Positions 13,150-23,519 of a stretch of DNA of 64,000 nucleotides are shown here, piece after piece. Below the pieces are notes generated by a model. That model saw only the letters and a list, made by a program, of their open reading frames with translations. It made no database searches and was not told where the DNA came from. The DNA is taken from NCBI GenBank assembly GCA_007922225.1, contig ML679960.1, positions 5,402,198 through 5,466,197 of the forward strand. The letters are read 5' to 3'. Made by a program: the position numbers and the translations under genes. The stretch comes from Emydura subglobosa (taxonomy: Eukaryota; Chordata; Testudines; Chelidae). Positions within the stretch are counted from its first letter, which is position 1; the number at the start of each line of letters is the position of its first letter.

Positions 13150-14215
13150 CAAAAATGCAATATCCTTGAGTGAGATAATATTTTTTATTGGACCAACTTC
13201 TGTTGGTGAGAGAGACGAGCTTTCACACTACACAGAGCTCTTCCTCAGGTCTAAGAAAGATACTAAGGGCAGGTCTACACTACAGCCCCATATCAGTATA
13301 ACTATGTTTCTTGTGGGCTGTGAAAAATCCACACCCTGTGTGATGTAGTCATACCAGCCTGGTGACACCCCTGCATCATAGGATGTAGGAGGGGAGGGTT
13401 AATGGGTTACAGATCGTTGTAATAAACCATCAATCTAGTGTCTTTATTAAGACCATGATTTTTAGTGTTTTGCGAAGTTATGAATTTAAGTTCCCAGGAT
13501 CATCTTTTGAAAGTGTTGTGCAGGTTTCCTGTGAGGATGAGGGTCGATAGGTCAGATATAGAGTGATTGCTCTGTGAAAAGTGTTCACCCCCAGGTTAGA
13601 GGATGTTTTTGTCGTTATCATTTTCCTGTGTGAGTTCATTCGACATCATAGTGATTGTCTATTTTCACCCACATAATTACTACTGGAGCATTTAGTGCAC
13701 TGGATGAGGTACACCACACATTGTGATTGGCATGTGTAGGACCCCTGGATCTTGAAAGGTGTGTTGTGCGGGGTGTTGACCATAGTAGCGGTAGAGGTAT
13801 GTCTGCAGATTTTGCATCTGTTGTTCTGTCACAGTCTGGTGCTGTGAGTTGTGTCCTGGTCTGTGTGGAGCTTGCTTCTGATCATGATGAGGTTGGAGAG
13901 GTTGAGGGGTTGTTTGAATTCCTGAAGAGGGGAATTCAGGAAAGATTTCTTTCAGGATGTAGCTGTTGGATGATACCCCTTATGGGCTCCAGTGAGGGGT
14001 AGTAGCTGAAAATTGAGGGTGTGTGGCCAGAGGGGATTTCTTTCTGTATTGAAGCAAGTTCTCGTGGGATATTTGGGTTGCTCATTCCAGGATGTGATCT
14101 ACTTCTCTGGTGGAGAGTTCTTGTTTGATGAAGGCATTTTTGAGTGTTTTAAGGTGTGTATTTCTAGGCTTTCTCCTCGGAGCATATTCTGTGGCATGAT
14201 TGCCTGGCTGTAGAT
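13150..14215 (-). mobile_element. Penelope-like element 3' part, left copy
   Basis: A minus-strand copy of a Penelope-like retroelement 3' region. Its terminal tail (13157-13264) contains 'ttggaccaacttctgttgg' and 'gagctcttcctcaggtcta', the inverted form of the tail seen at 14690-14813. The body (about 13356-14215) includes the reverse complement of the GIY-YIG endonuclease region around 13420-13735. On the minus strand this reads VVYLIQCTKC and then a NYVGE-type segment, with frame breaks. Upstream (13740-14200) is the degraded region between reverse transcriptase and endonuclease. Stops and a small insertion make it non-functional. Confidence 0.8.
13265..13355. mobile_element. Palindromic MITE fragment inside the left Penelope copy
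   Basis: A segment starting 'gcaggtctacactacag', with 'gtgaaaaatccacacc' at its centre, interrupts the Penelope 3' region. It resembles a palindromic, GTCTACACT-ended nonautonomous DNA element. The edge towards 13355 is uncertain. Confidence 0.5.
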
Positions 14216-14813
14216 TACATTTGGTGTACCTTATTCAGTGCACTAAATGTCCCAATAACAACTACGTAGGTGAAACCAGATAATCACTACACTCTCAGAT
14301 GAACTCACACAGGCAAATGATAAAAGACAAAAACACTCTATCACCTGTAGATGAACACTTTTCACAAAACGCTCACTCTACATATGACCTATCAGTCCTC
14401 ATCCTCAAAGAAAATCTGAACAACACTTTCAAAAGACAAGGCCGGGAGCCTAAATTCATAACTTTGCTAGACACTAAAAATCATAGACTCAATAAAGACA
14501 CTGGATTTATAGTTTATTACAACAATCTGTAATCCATTAATCTCCACCCCCTTCAATCTACAACTACCAGGGTGATTACAGACCACTTCACCTTCCTTGG
14601 TCCCTTAGAATGTGTGCTAACTACTTATGCTAAACTATCTGTTTGATCGTATATTGAGTTGTGACACTCTTAGTACCTTTCCCAGACCTGAAGAAGTGCT
14701 GTGCAGCTTGAAAACTTGTCTCTCTGACCCAGAGAAGTTGATCCAATAAAAGATATTATCTTACCGACTTTGTCTCCCTAATATCCTTGAATTGATTTGG
14801 CTACAACAACACT
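14216..14813 (+). mobile_element. Penelope-like element 3' part, right copy
   Basis: The plus-strand partner of the left copy, starting directly at the endonuclease-coding segment and ending in the Penelope tail. The tail includes 'cctgaagaagtgctgtgcag', 'ccaataaaagatattatc' and 'ggctacaacaacactgca'. Together the two copies form a head-to-head inverted pair about 1.65 kb long. Partial and inverted copies are typical of Penelope insertions. Confidence 0.82.
14218..14532 (+). pseudogene. GIY-YIG endonuclease fragment of a Penelope-like element
   Basis: This would encode the C-terminal GIY-YIG nuclease that nicks target DNA for Penelope retrotransposition. Reading from 14218 the frame gives VYLIQCTKC, then NNYVGETR (the GIY...YIG pair of the fold with its following arginine), one in-frame stop, then MNSHRQMIKDKNTLSPVDEHF, which carries the histidine and proline positions expected downstream. 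It ends KNHRLNKDTGFIVYYNNL and a stop codon. The reverse transcriptase is absent. The single stop and the missing N-terminus make this a relic. The domain call is firm; the subfamily is not. Confidence 0.75.
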
Positions 14814-14860
14814 GCATATATATGTATCTTTTTCAAACAGTCACACACAAAGTTTGCAAC

Positions 14861-15228
14861 TAGAGCAGGTTGGAATTGGGAATTTTAGTTGCATGAGAAA
14901 TTGTGATTATTTTGTTTTGATTTGGAACAAAAGTCAAAATTTCTAAATTTCCTCTTATATGAAAATTCTGAATTGGATGATTTCACAACATTCAAAATGT
15001 TTCATTTTAATATTGTTGAAACAATAAATATAATATTAAATATAGTAAAATTAATACTTCACTGTAAAAGATTAAATGAATCAGAGATAAACTCTAAATG
15101 ATTTGTTTAAATGTTCCCATCAAAAAATTATTACAATCAATACATTCCTGTGAAATGTTTTGACTATCGACAAAAATGCATTTTCCAATAGAAAACTATA
15201 CCATAAAAAAATTTCAACCACCTGCATT
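14861..15228. mobile_element. Palindromic MITE with GCAGGTTGGAA ends
   Basis: The left end reads 'gagcaggttggaattggg' and the right end 'atttcaaccacctgca', an imperfect inverted pair. The interior is AT-rich and itself partly self-complementary, with repeated 'aaaattt' and 'caaaaat' types. Related fragments occur near 25200-25255 and 37895-38600. No coding capacity. Confidence 0.5.
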
Positions 15229-15861
15229 TGCAACGTAGTACAACATTTTAGCCAATTTTGCATTCAGTATTTAGACTACGGGTGGCTTATGATGTTCTTT
15301 CAAATGTCTTTCTAATAGTTGGCTATATTATCAGATGAGCAATCTGCCTTGATAGCATTCTGGCTGTAATGTTGCTTCCTCTAACATCAAGTATCAGTGA
15401 CTAGAAAAAGGCTAATAGAGGTTATACAAAACAGTTAAGTGCTTGTCCTGAGTTCCCCCTCTCCTCTTTTCTCTCAGTTTCATTCTGATCATAACTGGTG
15501 GGACACTGTATATAGGTCACTTGGAAAGAAGGACAGGGAATGTACTGGGCAAATCAATCATAATAAAATAATAACCTTTACTTCACATTCAAACAGGCTT
15601 GGTCAGTGAAGAGCAGGGAAAGAAGGGTATTTTTGTGTGTGTTTTTTTGTGTTTTTATTTTGAGGGTCAAAAAGAGTTCAGATAGTGACTTGCCAGCATT
15701 ATATTTATTTAGCGTGCTCCTCTGCATTTGGCAGAATACCGAGAGGAAAACAGTTATCTCAGTATTTCCAGGTTTGTGCAGGATCCCCTTAAACCTCCTC
15801 CCATGTCCTTGGGCTGCTCCTGTTCCACTGAGGACATTGAGGGATCAGGCCCTCTGCACAG
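15229..15861. other. Unassigned intergenic DNA
   Basis: No gene or recognised repeat seen. Confidence 0.45.
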
Positions 15862-16109
15862 TTAGGGTATGTCTACATTGCAATTAAAAACCCATAGCTG
15901 GCCCATGCCAGCTGACTCAGGCTTACAGGGCTGGGGCTAAGAGGCTGTTTAACTGTAGTGTAAACATTTCGGCTCAGGCTGAAACCTGGGCTCTGGGACA
16001 TCGCGGGTTGACTGCAATTAAATAGCCCCTTAGCCCAAGCCCTGTGAGCCTGAGTCAGCTAGCATGGGCCAGCTGTGCTTTATTAATTGCAATGTAGACA
16101 TACTCTTAA
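15862..16109. mobile_element. Foldback MITE with near-complete palindrome
   Basis: Both arms begin with the same 20 bases in inverted orientation (15867-15886 against 16084-16103, 'gtatgtctacattgcaatta'). They continue with inverted 'agctggcccatgccagctga' and 'ggctaagaggctgtttaa' type blocks meeting near 15975. A full-length nonautonomous DNA transposon of a type common in turtle and crocodilian DNA. An apparent 202-codon plus frame running out of it from 16064 is a by-product. Confidence 0.8.
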
Positions 16110-17029
16110 TACAACCTTTGAAGCGTCACTCCTTATCTAAGGCTAAGCAGCCTCAAACATTCTGTTCTGCTGTATCTCACCATTCTCTATGTCCACAACT
16201 CCGCTCTGCATCTAGTTCTCTGACTCACAGTTTAACCCATTGTCCCTGTTTCTCTTCATTTCTCCTTTCCTCCATCACCAAACGAATGTGCATGTATATA
16301 ACTTCTTTCAGTCCCTGTTGTCCCCTCAGATTAAACATTTCAAAGGCCTGTAGTAGCATGGTGGGAGCAGCATCCCCCTTGTGGCCTTCCAGTTGCCCCA
16401 ACACAGCTGCACGTCTCTCCAGGGCAAGGGAAGCCTGTGTCTCCAGGGCCCACTGTAGAAGGTCTCCAGCCCACAAGCTAATTGCCCCTTCAATCTTATC
16501 CAGCTATTGCAGAGGAAGGGAGAAGCTCAGTCTTGTAAAATTCAAAACAAAAAGCAAACCCAACTTAAAAGTGGGTCATTTCCTTATCTTGCAATGGGGC
16601 ACCCCATCACTTTTTTCAGGATTCTCTCCCAAACAGTTTCTTACCCATGTGTCACTTGCTCCTGAAGTCTAACTAGTCCTCCTCAATGGCTGCTCCAGCT
16701 AGCAGGCCCACAACTCTGCAAACAGAGCTCCCTGAAAGCAGACTTCTAGCTTCCTTCCTGGCCAGCCAGACCCTCAACTTTGGAGTGGGGGTTGTTTTTT
16801 GTTTGTTTGGGGGTTTTTTTGGAATAGCAGCCTCATCATATGAGGCTATGACAACCACTTTTTGCAGTATTCCATTTCCCTGATATTATCAGTAGTCCCT
16901 TTAGGGTAAAATCTTTGATTCCAAGTGTGACACTGGCAGAGCAGGTGCTAGCTCATGCCAAGGTCCTGATGCCTCACTCAATGATAAATTCATAGCTGGA
17001 AACCAGTTTGGCTCTCCTGTGTGTAAAAA
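16110..17029. other. Unassigned DNA, possibly start of the following LTR
   Basis: Mixed composition with long open frames on both strands (16064-16672 plus, 16225-16476 minus) that have no domain and overlap each other. I treat these as chance. The 5' border of the LTR that follows may lie between 16920 and 17030. Confidence 0.35.
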
Positions 17030-17455
17030 TGTGTGTAGACTTTATGAAATGCTTGTGTGTTGCTGCATGCATTAATCTTACTTATAATATCTGTATCCCA
17101 CATTATAAAGTAATATAGGTGTTTGCTTTGTAACTATAAAAGTGTTTGTTCTAAAACTGTAAGCCCCCATAGTCAGGTGGGAAGCATTACCCAGTGTGAT
17201 ATACTACTTTAACCCAAGAGGTGTCGTCTCCCCTCCAACAAAAGGCCTATAGACATCAGTGGACAACAAAGAGACGTGCAGTTGGACTTTTCCCATCAGC
17301 TTGAACTCCGGGGGAAGGGATTAAAAACTCCTGACAAGAAGAAACTGTATTTGTATACTCCTTGAACTCCGAGGGGGAAGATTTCTAAGCAGAAGCAAGG
17401 GATCCCCAGCTGTTCAGCTGGGTTAGCCTTAGAGGACTTATAGTGTTGCACTTAT
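17030..17455 (+). mobile_element. LTR, 5' part (split by insertion)
   Basis: The upstream part of a plus-strand endogenous retroviral-type LTR. A TATAAA occurs at about 17135-17140, and the purine-rich segments around 17290-17420 are typical of these LTRs. The downstream part resumes at about 18560. Assignment is by remembered turtle LTR sequence. Confidence 0.55.
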
Positions 17456-17554
17456 GAAATAAACAGCAGGATCTTATTCAGGGGATAAGGCAGTATGCCG
17501 CATTTATTATGAATACAGAAAATATTTGAAAAAGCAATTGCCTAAAACACACTT

Positions 17555-17590
<36 letters not shown>

Positions 17591-18560
17591 ACAGCTCTGA
17601 AGGAAGGATATAATTACCAGCCTCTGTGTTGCTTGAGCTGAATCACTGGCTGGGTGACTCAGACACGAGGATGGAGGCAGGCTTTGTCAGTCACGACACG
17701 ATGCTCCTTGGGGTTTGCAGAACGAGCCCAAAGTCCAGGTTTCTTCTCCCCATTTTTATACTTATCCATCCCCATTGGGGTCTATGAATTTTGTCATGTC
17801 AGATAGTCTCCTTGTTTGATGTAATCGTCAATGATGTTTGATATTGCAAGTGTGACTGCTTTCCCATTCTTCTTTCATTGCTGTTTCACACTTTGTCTTG
17901 TTCCTGCCCTTGGGTGTTAACTCACCTGTTTTCGGGGTTTATCTTGATCTTCGGCCATCTGGGTTGTAAAAGTTCTTTAAACAAAAGCATCTTCTCTCCC
18001 TCCTGCCTTTGGATGCTAAGAACCATTATCTCAGCAATTACTTCCTTGCCGTCTAATCTCAGCAGACTCAAACTGCATTCAACTTACTAAAAATCATTAC
18101 AGACATATCCCATTACATTGGTACATTATCTTATACTTACTAACATAATAAAATCCTTATACCTACACCAATTCTATTAATACCAATTTTACCAAAAGGA
18201 AATAAAAGAAATCTTATTTGCCCTCTCATTGCCCCATGATTTACACATCAACCACTTTTCTGATACGCATTGGGCACTTTACTTCACGTGTAAATTATCC
18301 CAATTAGTTTTCAGGATGTTCCCAAACATTCATAGGAGGATCGTCACAAACATGAGTCATAAATGTTAAATCACAGAATGTTTAGGCAGAATGTTCCCAC
18401 TCATACGTTCAAGCAGTCCATGATCATAGTGGAGCCTGGGGTGGCATGAGCAAACAATCAATGTGTCCATAACATCCCTATCTATAATGGCTAGTTTTGT
18501 TCTTTCTCAGTCTGAGGATTAACCCTTAAGCTTCAAATACATATCCATGGTCCGGGCCTG
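17456..18560 (-). mobile_element. LTR-like insertion in opposite orientation
   Basis: On the minus strand this block has a TATA box (plus 17753-17760, 'tttttata') and an AATAAA signal (plus 17503-17508, 'tttatt') about 250 bases further on, the spacing expected for an LTR. A (CA)n run at 17554-17592 lies near its 3' end. The exact join on the right, between 18480 and 18590, is uncertain. Confidence 0.55.
17554..17592. repeat. (CA)n microsatellite
   Basis: About 18 CA units with one interruption ('cacatacac'). Confidence 0.9.
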
Positions 18561-19075
18561 TTCTGATTCAGGCCTACATCACAGTGCTGGTGCCTACAAT
18601 AGCAATTGCATTTTACAGCAGCTTCTATAATGTTTTGGAATCTAAGTCTGTAATTCAATTGTGTGTGTACATTTACCTGTGTTAAACATGTAAATAAAAC
18701 ATTTCTTTTTCCTAGTTAATTAATCTTTAATTAGTTTATTATAGGATTGGCTACAAGTATTTTCTTTGGTGAGAGATGTAGGATGCACTTGACCAGGGGC
18801 TAGTGACTGGTCCTTTGGGACTGGGAGTAACCTGAATATTGTTGTGATTTTTGGTGTTAGGGACCATCTATCACAAAGGCAAGCTAGTGGCAAGATAAAC
18901 TGGCAGGGAATTGTCTGTAACTCCATGTTAAGGCTGTTGTAGTGCTTGAGGAGTTCACACTTGATACTTGGTTGGTAAAATGTAAGTATAGCACACACAA
19001 CCAGTTTGGGGTTTATGCCCTGCCTTGTAACAGTCTGCCCTGAGGTTGGTACTCATGCTCGTGAGCCACTCCAGA
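18561..19075 (+). mobile_element. LTR, 3' part
   Basis: Continuation of the LTR interrupted at 17456. It carries AATAAA at 18693-18698 ('gtaaataaaacattt'), then 'ggattggctacaagtattt' and 'agtgactggtcctttggg', and ends near 'cagtctgccctgaggttgg' and 'gagccactccagacag', an ending I recognise from turtle LTRs. Confidence 0.6.
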
Positions 19076-19389
19076 CAGCCTGACGTCAAGACAACTCAAT
19101 TTTTCATAAAGAAACTCTTTCCGTAGAATACTACCCACAATACCATAGAATGATTAACAGTTTCTTTGCTTTTATATACATTACACTTTACCATCTTTAT
19201 GTCTTTTTAATAAGTTTAACTTATATAAGGCACAATGACCCTGTTAGCACTCTAAAAATGACTCCTTCACTTTTTCTATCATGACTGTAGCGTATAGTAT
19301 TATCTTTGATTTTTTAATATACATCATAGAACCTTTGTTCTTTTGTTTACTTAGTCCATAATGTTCGCCATTCTTTCGCAAACTCTTTT

Positions 19390-19909
19390 GTGACAACTTT
19401 TAAATTTTTGTCTAGATAAGGGAATATTAAGATCCACCTCCTCATTTTTGGTGCATATTTTGCTGCTTTGTCAGCCTTTTCATTTCCAGGTGTTCCGATA
19501 TGCACCGGAATTCATGCTATTGTTACACAGATACCTGCATGCATTATTTCTGTACTTAGAAAGATTATTTCACGTATGTCACTTCTGCTTTCCAAAATCC
19601 TTGTTCTGATTATCATTATGCCTGACAAGGAATCAGATAAAATTATAGCTGCAGCCAGTTGCATATCTCTTATCCAGGTTAGTGCCAACTTTATTTCCAT
19701 TAGTTCAGCTGTTAAAAAGGTCACATAAATAAATAACCTTTTAGATTTCTAGATTCCAAGACCAGGAACCCAGATGTTGTTTCCACTCTACCTGTGCTGT
19801 CATCTTTTGATCCATCTGTAAAGACTTGGCAAAGCTGACCACATTTTTCATAAACAAATTCAGAAATTTCATTGGTCATAGTGTGTTGTTTTTTCCCCCA
19901 TCCCTCCAT
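19390..19909 (-). pseudogene. RNase H domain of the LINE
   Basis: Would remove the RNA strand from the RNA:DNA hybrid during retrotransposition. All four catalytic-site blocks can be read on the minus strand, in more than one frame: FTDGSKDD (first Asp) in 19721-19909, TAELMEIKLALTWI (Glu) and SDSLSGI (Asp) in 19512-19724, and GNEKADKAAKYA (last Asp) at about 19440-19480. Between them SRSDIREI and HAGICVTIA fit the family. Frameshifts separate the blocks, so no intact enzyme is encoded. Confidence in the domain is high because the blocks occur in the right order and spacing. Confidence 0.85.
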
Positions 19910-20199
19910 TTTTTATTCAGTTCCAAATCTACAAATGGAGAAATAACTGCCCAGTGGTCATCTGATTTTTCCATGACTACATTTTTTTTTACTTCTCTCA
20001 ATTTTTCTTTTTTCATATTTCCTTTACCCATTTTTTATCATGATATTAAAAGGTCTGTGTCAATCTATATCATTTTGTCTACTATGCTCCCATCAATCCT
20101 CAAACTGGTTGTGTGCTTCTGTTTTCATGATTCCCTTTTACCTTTGCCCAAAAAGTTAGATCTAGTAGTTTTATCCTTATATTCATAGAGGTTTCTGAA

Positions 20200-21194
20200 A
20201 TGGCTATTTGCAGCATGCACATTGGTGTAGTTATTGTGCCACATACCAGTCATACAGCCTGGATCTGGAACAGTTTAAAGATCCTAAGAATTGTTTTTGA
20301 GGCTGAACCAAAAACCTGGCATCCATAATCAAAAACTGGTCTTACCAATACATCATCATCAGAACCCTGTTTTCTGGACTCCGTTTTTTTCCAGCTACAC
20401 TTTTAAGAAAGTTCATCCTACTTTTACACTTCTGTATGGTATTATCTGAGATCTTTCTAAGTTAATTTATTGTCAAACACTACTTCTAGGAACAAACTTT
20501 TGAACTATTATTATTTTTCCACCATAAATAAATAAGTCCCATTCTTCCCTAAATTCCTTCTAGGTTAAAAGCACTCTCTTTGATTTTGCAAGTGAGAATT
20601 TAAATCCCCAATCATTTCCTCACTTGGAAATTCTCTGGAGTACTGCATTTGTTTTTTCTCCACAGCTACTTTGAGTCTTTTATGCTTAGTCCATTTCCAT
20701 GCTTAGCACACTACTCTGTGAAAAGGGAAATACACGTTCCTGTCTGCACACTTTCTGGGAGGTCATTTATCATAATGGAAAACCAAAGCAGGGCTGTTAA
20801 TACTCTCTTGTGGAGTTCCATTTGAAAGCTTGTAGCTTTTTGCTAAAGCTGTTCCCACTCTGACATGTATAGTTCTATCTTAAAATCCCTTATCCATCAA
20901 AGTATTCTCTTTATTCGAAATGTGGCTAGTTTATATAGGAGGCCTTCCTCCATAACATCATATGATTTTTCAATATCAAGGAAGACTTACCATAAAGTTT
21001 TTAGTCATTATGCTTTTTTGTATCTCTGTTTCTAGTCTCAGTATTTGGACAACTGTGCATCTTCCTTTTCTAAAACCACTTTGTACCTTTGTTATAATAT
21101 TATTTTTCTCCAAGTATTCCACTAGTCCTATATTTATCATTTTTTTCCATGAATTTCTCCACATGTGATGTGAGGGCGATAGGCTTGTAAGCAT
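20200..21194 (-). pseudogene. Reverse transcriptase domain of the LINE
   Basis: Minus-strand blocks in order: VEYLEKNNIITKVQSGFRKG (21040-21130), motif A FLDIEKSYDV (about 20950-20985) with the catalytic Asp, WIRDF, GTPQESI (from the GTPQGS box, about 20810-20835), a strongly decayed FADD region near 20720, WGFKFSLAKSK (about 20590-20625), and the thumb-like segments VRPVFDYGCQVFGSASKT (20300-20350). The decayed catalytic box and several frame breaks show it is inactive. The QSGFRKG...LRLETEIQ wording is of the Jockey type, distinct from CR1. Confidence 0.82.
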
Positions 21195-21430
21195 CAGGTC
21201 TTGAATGTAAATGGCCTAGTTTCTTAATTGGTATAATCAAAATTTGTTTTTATTCTATTGGCAGCAGTTCTCTTCCTGTATCTCATTATATAACCACAAT
21301 GGAACCTTTAGACTTCCTTCTGACAAGTGTTGAAGTATTTAATTACTTACACTATCTTTACCTGAAGCTGTAATTTTCCTGTAATAAGCTCCTGCATACT
21401 AACATTTTTGTTTCACCAGATAATCATTAA

Positions 21431-21900
21431 GGCTGTGAATCTGTCACGGAGGTCATGGAAGTCACAATTCCGTGACTTTCCGTGACCCCCAGGACTTCCA
21501 CAACTGCAGCAGCTGGTGCAGCTGGCCCCAGGACCACCTGAGCAGCGATCCCAGGGGTGGCCTGAGCAGCAGCTGGAGGCCATTGGAGAACAGTCCCCGG
21601 GGGGCATTGGAGCAACAGCCGACCGGGGACAATCAGCCCCATCGGAGGAGTAGGGGCCAGCTGTTGGCTCCAGGGGCCCCTGAGAGTATGAGCACCGTGC
21701 CACACTCCAGAACATCAGGGCCTCCCAGAGTAGTGGCACCCATGGGCCGCCCAGAGCAGCGGCGCCCCATGGGCAGCTAAGATTTAGTCAGAGGTATTTA
21801 TAGTAAAAGTCATAGACAGGTCACAGGCCATGAATTTTTGTTTATTGCCCATGATCTGTTCATGAATTTTACTAAAAAGATCCATGACTTAATCTTAGCC
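21431..21900. mobile_element. 470-bp palindrome-rich element flanked by TTAA
   Basis: It begins GGCT and ends AGCC, with TTAA immediately on both sides (21427-21430 and 21901-21904), as expected of a TTAA-targeting (piggyBac-like) nonautonomous element. The ends match at about 14 of 20 positions as inverted repeats. Inside are further inverted blocks ('gtcacggaggtcatggaa', 'tcatagacaggtcacagg') and a GC-rich centre. It sits in the RT-coding part of the LINE and so is younger. Open frames inside it on both strands are by-products. Confidence 0.65.
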
Positions 21901-22496
21901 TTAATCATCATACTCTCTATCCATTTAATAGTTCAGTTATCCTGAGTAAACCTAAATTTTTCTTCACAAAGCTCATTGTTTTGTTTCATATTACTATAGA
22001 CCTTTTGGAATTCTTTTGCTAAAAAGTTTGCCCTTCCTAAATTGAAGACCTTAATTTAATTGTTTACAATAAGACCAGATATACATTTACTTTAAATTCC
22101 ATTCATTCTTTGAGTTTGCTTTTATATTTCTGAAAGCTTTGATTCTTTTTGTTCAATTTCCCACAAAGTTTTCCAACTTTCTTTTTTGGTCTTTTTGATT
22201 TTCCTCTTTACATCTGTTATAAGTCATTAAGTCTTTACTATTCATTATGTGTTTTGCTTGCTTACATAGCTAATTTGCAATCTGCATTCCACTAAGGAAG
22301 TAGATTTCTAAGTTAGGGGCAGTTTGATATTTTGTGGATGGCCAGTTCAGCTGCTGCCATAATTCCATTTATTACATTGTTATAGAATTCTCCTAGGTTA
22401 TCACTTGTACTGTTGCTGTATAAATATTCATCACAGGCCCCAATCTGGAAATTTTTGTATGTCTTGACATTTCCTCAGCATTGGTACACCATAAGT

Positions 22497-22737
22497 AATA
22501 CCTGTCACGGGTATTTTTAGTAAAAGTCAGAGACAGGTTATGGGCAATAAACAAGAATCCATGACCTGTCCCTTACTTTAACTAGAAATACCTGATCAAC
22601 TGTTCAGGGGGGGACCAGACCGCAATCATCTATTCAGAGGCAGTCCCCAGGCTGACAGCTGCTCCAGTCCTTCTCCAGAAATCACGGAGGTCCTGGAAAG
22701 TCATGGAATCCATGACCTCCGTGATCAAATCATATCC
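22497..22737. mobile_element. Second, truncated copy of the 21.4-kb element
   Basis: Shares 'tagtaaaagtca.agacagg', 'gggcaataaacaa' and 'catgacctccgtgatc' with the element at 21431-21900 and is partly inverted relative to it. The terminal GGCT/TTAA is not preserved here, so one end is missing or rearranged. It lies just downstream of the LINE endonuclease. Confidence 0.55.
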
Positions 22738-23363
22738 TTAACAATAAGTGTGGGGACATGATCGTTTCCCATTCTGTCTTCGTTATAGATTTCCCAGCTG
22801 CATTTAAAAGTTAAAATATTTATTGGAATTCCCAGATCCAAAACAGAAAAGGATCCATACACTGCATTAAATTCAGTAGGTGCTCCTGTATACAGTATTA
22901 CCAGGTTATGCATATTGATAAATTGTTCTATGTATTTATCATTTAGGTCAGTTTTCTTACTTCCCCATAATTCATTATGACTATTAAAGTCTCCCAAATT
23001 ATGAATGGTTTTTTAACATTAACTATTTTTTCTAATTCTAAAATAATTATTTTTACAAGGATTATAAACATTATAAATCCATATCTAAGTGTTTTTTGTT
23101 CTGCATTGGACTCTCCATAGCATTGTGTTCAAAACTTTAGTTTCTGTATATAGATTTCAATATAACTAAGTCTCTCTTTTATAAAGATACAGGCATCCCT
23201 CCTCTGGTACCCTCTCGATTCTTCTGTAGTATATAATTTCCCGGTAGATTGAACACAATTTACTTATTAGGCAGGTTTCTTGCATACACATTATATAAGG
23301 CTTTTTCCCCATTTCAAGGATGAATTTCTTAAATTCCTGTCCATGCATTATTAAACTATGCAC
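22738..23363 (-). pseudogene. Apurinic-type endonuclease domain of the LINE
   Basis: Nicks target DNA to prime reverse transcription. Minus-strand blocks: KPYIMCMQETCLI (catalytic Glu in QET) in 23166-23363, and MGDFNSHNELWGSKKTD (Asp/Asn pair) in 22725-22997, followed there by FSVLDLGI and GNDHVPTLI (from the SDH box that closes the active site). Order and spacing match the exonuclease/endonuclease fold of LINEs. Stops and a gap near 23000-23160 break it. Confidence 0.82.
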
Positions 23364-23519
23364 ATTCTAGCAAAGGATTATTAAGACCGTGTCACTTAAA
23401 CTGTATTATTGCCTTCATTGAAAATCTCAGGAATGTGATCAGTAAAGAGGTTGTCTATTTTTAGATATTTTTCTGCTGATTTTGCTTCTTGCAATGTCAC
23501 AGGCATGGTTATGAAGCTC

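Noticed and set aside
16064..16672. 202-codon plus-strand open frame
   Set aside because: It starts inside the foldback MITE and runs into unassigned sequence. No domain, and a minus-strand frame overlaps it.
21413..21780. Overlapping frames of about 90-108 codons on both strands
   Set aside because: They lie in the GC-rich centre of the TTAA-flanked element and have no domain.
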